A stretch of 64,000 nt of DNA from an uncultured Coriobacteriaceae bacterium (GTDB lineage: Bacteria > Actinomycetota > Coriobacteriia > Coriobacteriales > Coriobacteriaceae), in contig CALUOB010000001.1 in NCBI GenBank assembly GCA_944322175.1, forward strand, positions 1 through 64,000. Direction: 5' to 3'. The position numbers were made by a program, and so were the translations under genes. Position 1 is the stretch's first letter. Every line of letters begins with the position of its first letter. This document shows positions 33,785 through 42,924 of this stretch, piece after piece. The notes below the pieces were generated by a model. It searched no databases, was not told where the DNA came from, and saw only the letters and a list, made by a program, of their open reading frames with translations.

Positions 33785-34669
33785 ATGAAAGTTTCGGTTC
33801 TGCTCGAGAACGTCACGCCCTCAAGCAGGTTTGTTGCCAGGCACGGACTGAGCCTGTTTCTCGAGGTCGAGCGTTCCGCTGGCCCTTTCCGCATGTTGTT
33901 TGACTTTGGCCCCGACGAGAGCTTCCTTGCAAATGCGCACACGCTCGGGATCGACGTGAGCACGGCCGACGTTGCGGTGCTGTCGCATGGGCATTACGAC
34001 CACGGCGGTGGGCTGCGGGCCTTTCTGGACGCCACGGTTTCCTCGCCGCAGCCGGCGCCCGTGTACGTGCGAGAGCACGCGTTCGAGCACCACGTCTCGG
34101 GCACTCCGGTGCGCCATCACAGCATCGGCGTCGACCCGGCGCTGGCTGCCAGCTCGCGCGTCGTGGTTCTGGGCGAGAAGAGCGCCCCAGACCGCCTTGA
34201 CGCACCGGACAAGGGCGCATACGAAATCGCACCGGGGCTCGCGCTGTTCGCATGCACCGACCGACCGCATCCAGCGCCCGTCTCCAACCGTCGGCTGCTG
34301 ACGGAGCGTGGCGGATCCTTCGAGCGCGACGCGTTTCTTCACGAGCAGAGCTTGCTGGTGGCAGAGGGCGCACGGCACATCCTGGTTTCGGGCTGCTCGC
34401 ACGTCGGGATCCTCAACATTATCGAACGTGCCGAGAAGCTCTGCGGCGCACCGCTCGACGCCGTGGTGGCGGGGTTTCACTTGGTAAGCCCGTCGGCTGG
34501 AACGGGAGAGGCCGCGGAAGCCACGCGTGCGCTCGCGCGCAGCCTGGCGCACAGGCCCACGCGCTACTACACGTTTCACTGCACGGGCATCGACGCGTAC
34601 TCCCTTCTGCGCGACGAGCTCGGCGAGCGTATCAGGTATCTCAGCTGTGGTACGCAGGCGGAGATCTGA
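33785..34669 (+). CDS. MBL-fold metallohydrolase (dihydropterin phosphate synthase-like)
   Basis: A 294-residue metallo-beta-lactamase-fold protein. The metal motif is SHGHYDHGGGL, with further His/Asp ligands in VSGCSHVGILNII and HCTGIDAY. It matches the group of archaeal and bacterial proteins named after 7,8-dihydropterin-6-yl-methyl-beta-D-ribofuranosylaminobenzene 5'-phosphate synthase; the true substrate in bacteria is unknown. The start at 33785 is preceded by GGAAAGGG; longer reading frames upstream are spurious. An AAGATTACGCA motif lies in the divergent upstream gap at 33622. Confidence 0.85.
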   Translation: MKVSVLLENVTPSSRFVARHGLSLFLEVERSAGPFRMLFDFGPDESFLANAHTLGIDVSTADVAVLSHGHYDHGGGLRAFLDATVSSPQPAPVYVREHAFEHHVSGTPVRHHSIGVDPALAASSRVVVLGEKSAPDRLDAPDKGAYEIAPGLALFACTDRPHPAPVSNRRLLTERGGSFERDAFLHEQSLLVAEGARHILVSGCSHVGILNIIERAEKLCGAPLDAVVAGFHLVSPSAGTGEAAEATRALARSLAHRPTRYYTFHCTGIDAYSLLRDELGERIRYLSCGTQAEI

Positions 34670-34746
34670 GGCACGGTCGGGTATATACAGCGTAATGCGC
34701 GACCTTGGTGCGTCGCGCCGATCGTCCCGTTGGGAGGGGATCCGCT

Positions 34747-35160
34747 ATGTCGCAAAATCAGAAGCTTCTCAAGATCATGAGCCTCATCGCGGTGCCCGCC
34801 GGTATTGGCATGGCTGTCTGGACGTCGTTCAGCCTGTTTTTTGCCAACACACCGCAAGGCCTGCTGCTCACCATATGCATGGGTGTCCCAGCTATCTTTG
34901 ACCTCGCGCTCGGCGTGTACGGCATCGCCGCCGCAAACCGGCCCGCGCGCACGGAGGCCTTGTACTACGTCTGGATGACCTGGCTCGCGCTGCTCTTGAA
35001 TGTCGTCGCAGTCGTGGTGATCGCCTTCATCGGCACCGGCGACAGCGGAGACGTGGTCTACACCTTCATTAGCCTCGACATCCCCTCAACGCTTAACCTC
35101 GTCATCGTGGCGCTGTACTGCAAGTACGCCCGCGCCGTGCGCATCGAGAGTTTAAAATAG
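34747..35160 (+). CDS. Small four-helix membrane protein, unknown
   Basis: A 137-residue protein with four hydrophobic segments (about residues 10-30, 36-60, 73-97 and 108-127) and short charged loops. No family was recognised. TGGGAGGGG precedes the ATG. It lies 77 bp after the MBL gene and 88 bp before yfcE; co-transcription is possible but not shown. Confidence 0.75.
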   Translation: MSQNQKLLKIMSLIAVPAGIGMAVWTSFSLFFANTPQGLLLTICMGVPAIFDLALGVYGIAAANRPARTEALYYVWMTWLALLLNVVAVVVIAFIGTGDSGDVVYTFISLDIPSTLNLVIVALYCKYARAVRIESLK

Positions 35161-35248
35161 GCCGGACCTATCGTGCTCGTTTCGCCGCGCGGCCATGCCG
35201 GTGATCGACCGCTTGCGACCGCCGCATCTACCAGCTAAGGAGCTCTCT

Positions 35249-35818
35249 ATGAAGATCCTCATCGCGTCCGACATCCACGGCTCTGCCTTCTGGGCGGAGC
35301 GCCTCATGACCGCCATCGAGACCGAGCAGCCTGACCGCATCGTGCTGCTCGGCGACCTGCTCTACCACGGCCCGCGCAACGACCTGCCGCGCGACTACGC
35401 TCCCAAGCGCGTGATCCCGCTGCTCAACAGCCTTGCCGAGAAGGGCAATCTCGTGGCGGTGCGCGGCAACTGCGAGGCCGAGGTCGACCAGATGGTCCTC
35501 GGGTTCCCGTGCATGGCCGACTACGTTGAGCTTGTCGACGAAGACAGCCGCGCGCTCTTTTGCACGCACGGCCATGTGCACGGCGCGGGCTTCCATAACA
35601 GCGTGAACAACCTGCCCGCCCTGCCGGAAGGTTCGGCGCTTCTCTACGGGCACACGCACGTGAAGGTCAGCGAGCCGTGCCCGGATGCGCCGGGCGTGTG
35701 GGCTTTCAATCCCGGCAGCGTTTCGATCCCCAAGGACGGCACCCACAGCTACGGCATCTACGAGTCGGGCAAGCCGTTTGACCAGGCCTTCCGCCACGTC
35801 ATCCTCGAGGAGGCGTAA
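35249..35818 (+). CDS. yfcE: Phosphodiesterase YfcE
   Basis: A 189-residue calcineurin-like phosphoesterase. Motifs ASDIHGSAFW, LLGDLLYHGPRNDLP, VRGNCEAEVDQ, CTHGHVHG and YGHTHV give the complete two-metal site. The GNCEAEVDQ variant is typical of YfcE, a manganese-dependent phosphodiesterase. AAGGAG at 35238-35243 supports the ATG at 35249. mazG begins 3 bp after its stop, so the pair is coupled. Confidence 0.9.
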   Translation: MKILIASDIHGSAFWAERLMTAIETEQPDRIVLLGDLLYHGPRNDLPRDYAPKRVIPLLNSLAEKGNLVAVRGNCEAEVDQMVLGFPCMADYVELVDEDSRALFCTHGHVHGAGFHNSVNNLPALPEGSALLYGHTHVKVSEPCPDAPGVWAFNPGSVSIPKDGTHSYGIYESGKPFDQAFRHVILEEA

Positions 35819-35821
35819 ATC

Positions 35822-36706
35822 ATGGCGGAGGAGAAGAGCGGTTCTGCTTGCCGCAACCGGGCTACGCGGGCGGATGCGCGGGAGTCGTTTGACGCGCTGG
35901 TCGAGACCATCTGGCGCCTGCGCCAACCCGACGGGTGCCCGTGGGACCGCGAGCAAACGCACGAGAGCATTGCGAAGAACATGGTCGAGGAGGCCTACGA
36001 GGCGGTCGACTGCATCGAGGCGGGCGACGAGGCCCATCTGCGCGAGGAGCTTGGCGACGTTCTCATGCAGGTGCTGCTGCATGCCCAGATAGCCGCCGAC
36101 GCCGGGGTCTTTACCATCGACGACGTGGTGCGCGAGCTTAACGAGAAGCTCGTGCGCCGTCATCCGCATGTGTTTGGCGAGCATGCGGCGGCAGGCTCCG
36201 CGGGCGAGGTGCTCGACATTTGGGACCAGGTCAAGCTGGCCGAGAAAGCCGTCAAGGACGAGAAGCTCGCGTCTAAGGACGGCTCCGACGCCGCAGCCGA
36301 GCAGTCCGCGCCGCAGCCGACGGGGCTTCTCGACGGGGTGCCGCGCGCCCTGCCCGCGTTGATGCAGGCGCAGAAGGTCTCGCGCAAGGCGGCGGCCGTG
36401 GGCTTTGAGTGGGACACGGTTGCCGACGTGTGGGATCAGGTTGCCAGCGAGCGCGCCGAGTTTGAGGCCGAGGAGCCCGGGACCGCCGAGCGCGAAATGG
36501 AGTTCGGAGACCTGCTCTTCGCGCTCGTGAACGTGGCGCGCAAAGAGGGGATCGATGCCGAGAGCGCCCTGCGTGCGAGTACGGCAAAGTTCCGCCGCCG
36601 CTGGGCCGAGGTCGAGCGCCTTGCATGGGAGGAGGGCGCTGTGCCCGAGGATCTTTCGACCGAGAAGCTCAACGAGCTCTGGGACGAGGCCAAGCGGCAG
36701 GGATAG
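35822..36706 (+). CDS. mazG: Nucleoside triphosphate pyrophosphohydrolase MazG
   Basis: A 294-residue protein with two MazG domains. The first contains PDGCPWDREQTHESI and the metal motif EEAYEAVDCI with EELGDVLMQVLLHAQIA; the second has EREMEFGDLLFALVNVARKEG. MazG hydrolyses (d)NTPs, including damaged ones, to NMP and pyrophosphate. An Asp/Ala/Lys-rich insert (residues 135-165) joins the domains. It forms a two-gene unit with yfcE. Confidence 0.92.
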   Translation: MAEEKSGSACRNRATRADARESFDALVETIWRLRQPDGCPWDREQTHESIAKNMVEEAYEAVDCIEAGDEAHLREELGDVLMQVLLHAQIAADAGVFTIDDVVRELNEKLVRRHPHVFGEHAAAGSAGEVLDIWDQVKLAEKAVKDEKLASKDGSDAAAEQSAPQPTGLLDGVPRALPALMQAQKVSRKAAAVGFEWDTVADVWDQVASERAEFEAEEPGTAEREMEFGDLLFALVNVARKEGIDAESALRASTAKFRRRWAEVERLAWEEGAVPEDLSTEKLNELWDEAKRQG

Positions 36707-36802
36707 GCGCCCGCCGTCGCTTCCTCCGATTTTGCGAAATCGCGCAAAAACGCCCATTCGCGCGTTAAAAGCCGATGTGTCGGGGCATACATACAAAAGT
36801 TT

Positions 36803-38148
<1,346 letters not shown>

Positions 38149-38206
38149 CAGCCGATGCGCCGCGGCACCGCAACAGGTGTCACGGCGCTTTTCCAGGCTC
38201 CTTCGC

Positions 38207-38250
38207 GCGCGGCCGCAGGCCCTTCCAGGTCTGCGGCCGCGCTGCTTGTG
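38207..38250 (+). terminator. Terminator-like hairpin after eno
   Basis: Perfect 12-bp stem GCGCGGCCGCAG (38207-38218) and CTGCGGCCGCGC (38231-38242), 12-nt loop, weak tail TGCTTGTG. The rest of the 334-bp gap (38149-38482) shows no gene or repeat. Confidence 0.65.
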
Positions 38251-38482
38251 CCGCAGGCTTGCAACGTTTTTCTCAGGTGGGGCCCGCACGTGCGCGGACG
38301 AGCGGTCGGGGCTGATAAGAACGTACCGACTTGGCGCCGTTCGCCGGCTGGGTCCTGCTCGGCATGCGCGCGATCTGCTACCCTCGCGATGATGCGCAAA
38401 GCGGGGTTGCCGCGGAGCCGCCGTGGAGCGGCCGCAGCGCGGTATCGCTCCCGTCAGGACAAGGCCCAGCCAGGGAGGCAGC

Positions 38483-39331
38483 ATGAGCGACAAGAAGATC
38501 GTGTTTCTCGACGTCGACGGCACCATCACCGACTACGAGAACAACGTTCCGCAGTCGGCGAAGGACGCCATCAAGAAGGCGCGCGCCAACGGCCACCGTG
38601 TGTACATGTGCACCGGTCGCAGCAAGGCCGAGAACCCGCCCGAGATCTGGGAGATCGGCTTCGACGGCATGATCGGCGGCAACGGCTGCTACGTCGAGGA
38701 CCACGACCACGTGGTCATGCACCAGCTCATCACGCTTGAGCAGTGCAAGCACATCGTCGATTGGCTGCACAGCCGCGGGCTGGAGTTTTACCTCGAGTCC
38801 AACAACGGTCTCTTTGCGAGCGAGAATTTCCGCGAGGCGTCGCGTCCGGCCATGATCGCCTACGCCAAGGGCAAGGGCGCCGATGACGAGGCGGCGGGCG
38901 AGAGCGCCACGGCGTTTGTCAACGGCCTTATCTACGGCGGCGAGCTCTACCGCGACGACCTCAACAAGGTGAGCTTCATCCTTTCGAGCTACCAGGATCA
39001 CCTCGATTCCATCGAGGAGTTCCCCGATCTGGTGGCCAACACCTGGGGAGGCAAGGGCGAGCACGCGCTCTTCGGCGACCTGGGCGTCAAGGGCATCGAC
39101 AAGGCGCATGCCGTGCGTGTGCTCGTTGACTACCTCAAGGCCGACATGGCCGACACCATTGCCGTGGGCGACGCCAAGATCGACATCCCCATGTTCGAGT
39201 GCTGCGCGCAGAGCGTCTGCATGGGCTCCGGCGGCGACGAGGCCAAGGCCGCGGCCGACTGGGTTACTACCGACGTGGACGACGACGGCATGTGGAACGC
39301 CTTTGTGCACCTCGGCCTTATCGAGGGGTAG
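38483..39331 (+). CDS. HAD-superfamily (Cof-type) phosphatase
   Basis: A 282-residue HAD subfamily IIB enzyme. Motif I is FLDVDGTITDYEN (nucleophile Asp and DxD), motif II CTGRSKAE, motif III Lys in the KGIDKAHAVRVLVDYL region, and motif IV TIAVGDAKIDIPMFE. Cof-type enzymes dephosphorylate sugar phosphates, pyridoxal phosphate or flavin nucleotides; the substrate cannot be assigned. AGGGAGG precedes ATG 38483. Confidence 0.88.
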   Translation: MSDKKIVFLDVDGTITDYENNVPQSAKDAIKKARANGHRVYMCTGRSKAENPPEIWEIGFDGMIGGNGCYVEDHDHVVMHQLITLEQCKHIVDWLHSRGLEFYLESNNGLFASENFREASRPAMIAYAKGKGADDEAAGESATAFVNGLIYGGELYRDDLNKVSFILSSYQDHLDSIEEFPDLVANTWGGKGEHALFGDLGVKGIDKAHAVRVLVDYLKADMADTIAVGDAKIDIPMFECCAQSVCMGSGGDEAKAAADWVTTDVDDDGMWNAFVHLGLIEG

Positions 39332-39399
39332 CAGGCGCGTTAAGCGAAGCTTGGATCGCGCGAGCGCGCGATCGGGGCAGTACAAATATCGGTTGAGTT

Positions 39400-39442
39400 T
39401 GAAGGCTCCGTGCTCGTGAAGAGCGCGGGGCCTTCACATCTT
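39400..39442 (+). terminator. Hairpin after the HAD gene, possible terminator
   Basis: A 16-bp stem with two G-U pairs, TGAAGGCTCCGTGCTC (39400-39415) against GAGCGCGGGGCCTTCA (39421-39436), GTGAA loop. The tail CATCTT is weak. A TATAAA element at 39459-39464 may belong to the next gene's promoter. Confidence 0.55.
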
Positions 39443-39559
39443 GCGCGGGGGCGCGTGGTATAAATGAGTAACGCTCGGCCAGCCGGGCGCGCCGCCGCAT
39501 GCAAAGCGGTCGGCTACGTAGGCGCAAGACGTACATCATTTGAAGCAAGGCGCTGGTAG

Positions 39560-40726
39560 ATGGCCCTCTTTTCCTCACATACCAATCGTTCGGGCGTGCA
39601 TGCCAAAGTGGCGCGCGCCTTTGACCCCAATGCCACGGACGTGGTCTCGGCCGAGGACATGGCCAAGGCGGCTGCTGCCGCGGGCGCGCCCGAGTCCGCA
39701 GGGTCGTCGCGCGCGCGTTCGCGCAAGCGCGGCAAGGCCAAGGCGGATACGCCGGTGTTCTCGCGAACGCCCCAGAGCGACCAGCGCGCACGCTCCGCTC
39801 GCTCTCGGGTCGTCGAGGGGGGCGGCGCTGAGCGGGCGGGCGCTGCGGTGCCGCCGGCCGACGAGCCGGGTGAGAAGACCGGGCGTCGCGCAACGCGCGG
39901 GGCGTCGTCAAAGAGGCCTGCCGCGGCCGAGGCCGCTACGGGCAAGGTTGCCGGTGCGGCGGGCGCGGTTCTCGGCGCTCTCGGAAGCTTGGGCAGGTCG
40001 GGCAAGAGCGATGGCGCGTCTGGCTCGCGCAGGGGCTCTTCGGAGCGCGGGACCAACTTCATGCGCTACGCCAACGACAACGCCGTGGTGCGCGCTATTT
40101 ACAACATCACAACCGGTCCGTACCGCTGGGCGTTTTTCTTGGTGGTGCTTATCGCCGTGGTCGCGAGCATCTACTTCCCCGTGCGCGACTACTATGTGGC
40201 GTGGCGCTCGCAGGACGTTCTCGAGGAGCGCCTGGAGCAGGGACGCTCGTACAACGAGGAGCTGCAGGACAACGTCGATAAGCTCCTTTCTCAGGAGGGC
40301 ATCGAGGACATTGCCCGCGACGAGCTGGGGCTCGTGCGCGAAGGCGAGACCGCCGGCGTAGTGGTTGGTCTCGACGAGGACGGCAACCCGATTCCCAAGG
40401 AAGATTCGTCCGATAAGGACGACTCCAGCAAGGACGGCGAGAAAGACGGCGGCTCAGATGCCAGCGAGGACGGCTCGGGCACTGACGATGCTGAGGACCT
40501 CGACGGCGACGGTGTGCCCGACGACGAGCAGACGCCGACCACGGTCGACGGCAAGGCGGCGGGCGGAACCGGTTCGAGCAAGAAGGGCGTGCCCGATACG
40601 CTGGCCGAGAAGACCGGCAAGACCGAGATCGAGACGCCGTGGTACCTGAGCGTGCTCGACGGCGTGTTTTTCTTCTCGCCTGACGAGGCCCAGGGCATTA
40701 TGTCGGTTGGTGCGGACGGGCAGTAG
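39560..40726 (+). CDS. DivIC/FtsB-like septum formation protein
   Basis: A 388-residue bitopic protein. Residues 1-180 are a basic, Ala/Ser/Arg-rich disordered cytoplasmic region. One membrane helix (about residues 189-208, FFLVVLIAVVASIYF) is followed by a coiled coil (DVLEERLEQGRSYNEELQDNVDKLL) and the FtsB/DivIC closing motif IEDIARDELGLVREGE. The C-terminal 120 residues are an acidic Asp/Ser/Gly-rich tail (with GDGVPDDEQ) ending in a hydrophobic segment. The DivIC core stabilises FtsL-FtsQ at the division septum. The long extensions on both sides are typical of Actinobacteria. Upstream of Ppx/GppA, as in many actinobacteria (often eno-divIC-ppx order). Confidence 0.85.
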   Translation: MALFSSHTNRSGVHAKVARAFDPNATDVVSAEDMAKAAAAAGAPESAGSSRARSRKRGKAKADTPVFSRTPQSDQRARSARSRVVEGGGAERAGAAVPPADEPGEKTGRRATRGASSKRPAAAEAATGKVAGAAGAVLGALGSLGRSGKSDGASGSRRGSSERGTNFMRYANDNAVVRAIYNITTGPYRWAFFLVVLIAVVASIYFPVRDYYVAWRSQDVLEERLEQGRSYNEELQDNVDKLLSQEGIEDIARDELGLVREGETAGVVVGLDEDGNPIPKEDSSDKDDSSKDGEKDGGSDASEDGSGTDDAEDLDGDGVPDDEQTPTTVDGKAAGGTGSSKKGVPDTLAEKTGKTEIETPWYLSVLDGVFFFSPDEAQGIMSVGADGQ

Positions 40727-40798
40727 GCGCTGCAGCGCCGGCGCGCCCGGGCGTGGCCTACAATAGGATGCGGTGCACAACGTATGAAAGGGGCCGCC

Positions 40799-41842
40799 AT
40801 GGGCGAGGCTCAGGTGCCGGCACGGCCGGTCAAGGTTGCCGCTGTTGATCTGGGTACGGTGACGTCGCGTCTCATTCTGGCTGAGATCGAGGGTGGCCGT
40901 ATCGTGCGGTTTAGCAAGAGAAGCGCTATCACGGACCTCGGCGAAGGGGTCGACGCGACGGGCGAGTTGAGCCAGGCGGCTATTGAGCGCGTGGCTGGCG
41001 TGTGCAGCGGGTATGCGCGAGAGATCGCAGCATTTGCTCCCGACGCGTGCGCCCTCACGCTTACGAGCGCGGCGCGCGACGCTGCCAACGGCAACGTGCT
41101 GTTGGAGCGCCTGCGCGGTCTGGGCTTTGATCCGCAGATCATTCCCGGCGAGACCGAGGCGCGTCTGACGTTCTTCGGTGTTGCCGCAGACTTTGCAGGC
41201 GAGCGCATCGGCGTGGTCGATTCTGGCGGCGGCTCAACCGAGATCGCCGTTGGCCGCATCACCGCGGACTCCGACGCTTCTTCTGTCTGCGGGGCGGGGC
41301 GCTTGGAGCTCGAGCAGGTCCAGTCGCTCAACATCGGCTGTCGTCGCGTAACCGACAAGTTCTTCTCGGCTCAGCCTCCTGCTGCGGGCGAGGTCGACGC
41401 TGCGCGCGTGTGGATGGACCCGCAGTTTGCCGCGTACTGGCAGGAGCTTGCGGGGCGCGACGAGGGCGGAGCCGGGCTCCCTGACCGGGTTGTTGCCGTG
41501 GGCGGCACGGTGACCACGCTCGTTGCCATAGTCCACGAGCTCGACCCGTACGACAGCGCCTTTGTGCACCTGCACGAGCTGACGCTCGACGAGGTGCGTG
41601 CGTGCATCGATCGGTTTGCGCGCATGACGACAGACGAGATCGCGGCGCTGCCGGGCATTCAGCCCAAACGCGCCCGTGTGATCATGGCCGGTGCCCTCGC
41701 CATCGAGAGCGTGCTCGCCACGGGCGGCTACCGCTCGCTCACGGTGAGCGAGAACGGCCTGCTCATAGGGCTTGCTCGCACCGTTGCCGAGGCCTACGAG
41801 AAAGGCGCGACGACCGTGGGCTGGCTCCCCAAGCTGTCCTAA
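40799..41842 (+). CDS. Ppx/GppA exopolyphosphatase family protein
   Basis: A 347-residue ASKHA-fold phosphatase. Phosphate-1 motif VAAVDLGTVTSRLILAE (the usual Asn is replaced by Val-Thr), TSAARDAANG, the catalytic Glu in PGETEARLTFFG, and phosphate-2 motif VVDSGGGSTEIAVG. It hydrolyses polyphosphate or the pentaphosphate of pppGpp; the length fits the short Ppx2/GppA type without a C-terminal HD domain. ATG 40799 is preceded by AAAGGGG; ATG 40784 is an alternative. The eno-divIC-ppx order is conserved in Actinobacteria. Confidence 0.9.
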   Translation: MGEAQVPARPVKVAAVDLGTVTSRLILAEIEGGRIVRFSKRSAITDLGEGVDATGELSQAAIERVAGVCSGYAREIAAFAPDACALTLTSAARDAANGNVLLERLRGLGFDPQIIPGETEARLTFFGVAADFAGERIGVVDSGGGSTEIAVGRITADSDASSVCGAGRLELEQVQSLNIGCRRVTDKFFSAQPPAAGEVDAARVWMDPQFAAYWQELAGRDEGGAGLPDRVVAVGGTVTTLVAIVHELDPYDSAFVHLHELTLDEVRACIDRFARMTTDEIAALPGIQPKRARVIMAGALAIESVLATGGYRSLTVSENGLLIGLARTVAEAYEKGATTVGWLPKLS

Positions 41843-41907
41843 GTCCCGTCCTAGGGCAGCCGCGCGGCGCCATCATGCTAAACTGTTCTACGCACAACTC
41901 ACCCCAC

Positions 41908-41992
41908 GGGGGCGTGGCGGAATTGGCATACGCAGGAGACTTAAAATCTTCGGCCGCAAGGATTGAGGGTTCGAGTCCCTCCGCCCCTACCA
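41908..41992 (+). tRNA. tRNA-Leu (UAA)
   Basis: An 85-nt class II tRNA with a long variable arm. Acceptor GGGGGCG pairs with CGCCCCT (G-U at the first pair), the anticodon loop is CTTAAAA, the T arm is GAGGG-TTCGAGT-CCCTC, and CCA is encoded. The 20 bases at its 3' end (41973-41992) are repeated downstream. Confidence 0.95.
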
Positions 41993-42002
41993 AAATTGAT
42001 TT

Positions 42003-42026
42003 GGGTCTCTACTTGGGACCCTTTTT
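42003..42026 (+). terminator. tRNA-Leu terminator
   Basis: GGGTC (42003-42007) pairs with GACCC (42017-42021), followed by TTTTT. Confidence 0.8.
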
Positions 42027-42176
42027 CATGTCGATAGCCCCTCTCATGGACTCGAACCCGGTAGGGCGCGGAGCTGAGCAAACGGCGGAGCCGTTTGCCA
42101 GCGAAGCGCGCAAGGGGCCGGAGGCCCCGCAGCGCAGGCGCGGCGCCAGCCGCGCCGAGTCCCTCCGCCCCTACCA
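42021..42176. repeat. tRNA-tail repeat unit 1
   Basis: Begins CTTTTTCATGTCGAT, then CATGGACTCGAACCC (its GGACTCGAACCC is the reverse complement of a T arm), then nested palindromes (CAAACGGCGGAGCCGTTTG; GGGGCCGGAGGCCCC; GGCGCGGCGCCAGCCGCGCC-like) and ends with a perfect 20-bp copy of the tRNA-Leu 3' end at 42157-42176. No reading frame of interest. Confidence 0.9.
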
Positions 42177-42182
42177 TGGTTG

Positions 42183-42421
42183 TAAAGGCTCCGGCAGCGG
42201 GGCCTTTTTCATGTCGATGGCTCCTCCCATGGACTCGAACCCCACTGGGGCCGCGAGCGTTAAGCGGAGAGGCCGGTGGCCTCTCCGTAGCGAGCGTGGG
42301 CGCGCGCGGTGAGCGCGCGGCCTCTCAATGGAACGCGGAGCGTTTGTAGCGAGCGCGCGAGGGCGCGAAGCGCCTGAGCGAACGCGCGGCCCCAGCCGCG
42401 CCGAGTCCCTCCGTCCCTACC
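42183..42421. repeat. tRNA-tail repeat unit 2
   Basis: Same architecture as unit 1. A terminator-like hairpin with different stem bases (AGGCTCCG / CGGGGCCT, near 42186-42204) is followed by TTTTTCATGTCGATGG and CATGGACTCGAACCCC, several GC-rich palindromes (GGAGAGGCC/GGCCTCTCC; GCGCGCG), then CAGCCGCGCCGAGTCCCTCC and a 19-bp tRNA 3'-end copy with one mismatch at 42403-42421. Confidence 0.85.
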
Positions 42422-42427
42422 CGCAGG

Positions 42428-42545
42428 TTGAACTCTGCGCGAAATCACATGCGATCCGGGTGTGCGGCGCCAAAAGAAGCGCGATCCGAACGTGCTGCGC
42501 AAAAACGCACGCGATCCGGCTACCGTGTCGCAGCTTGCATTTCGG
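42428..42545. repeat. 30-bp tandem array with GCGATCCG
   Basis: GCGATCCG recurs exactly every 30 bp at 42451, 42481 and 42511, each preceded by GCGC-AAA-like sequence. In one frame it reads as a ten-residue repeat of the form (C/G)AK-x-x-AIR-x-C. It has no start codon or ribosome site. It resembles the 19-bp GCGATCG array at 1142-1237. Confidence 0.8.
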
Positions 42546-42650
42546 ATGATCTACACCGTTGCGCTATCTGTAGAGCAAATGCCCTCTGGAGAGGACCTTA
42601 TCGGCCTTGCGGGCGGGAAAAGATCAAGCGTTCACCAGGATCGAAGGCCG

Positions 42651-42755
42651 TTTCGCGCAACGCGCCCGTATCGACCGTGTTTTCGCGCAGCGCGCCCATA
42701 TCACTCGCGTATCTGCGTCATGCAGCGCGCCAGCCGCGCCGAGTCCCTCCGCCCT
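42651..42755. repeat. Second 30-bp tandem array plus a third tRNA-tail fragment
   Basis: TTTCGCGCA recurs at 42651 and 42681 with 30-bp period, and a decayed third unit starts at 42711. The array runs into CAGCCGCGCC followed by GAGTCCCTCCGCCCT (42741-42755), a 15-bp remnant of the tRNA-Leu 3' end. The remaining sequence to 42924 is the leader of the adhesin gene. Confidence 0.75.
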
Positions 42756-42924
42756 GTCTTTCTCGTTCGCGGTATTTCCCAAGCGCCTCTTAGCCCTTCC
42801 ATAAGTAAGCGCCCACATGCTCCCGGGTATCCCGTACACGATACGTCTCCGCCGCGGTATCCGTGGCGCGGGCTGTTTGTGACCTGCGGGCATCCGCTGC
42901 CCGTCTGAGCATCAAGGGAGCACC

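Noticed and set aside
42428-42720. Possible CRISPR array with 30-bp period
   Set aside because: Units are degenerate throughout, with no constant repeat of 24 bp or more and unique spacer; only two or three units are present.
42462-42908. A 148-codon plus-strand frame through the repeat field
   Set aside because: It runs through two tandem arrays and a tRNA-tail copy, has no ribosome site and no domain; open by composition.
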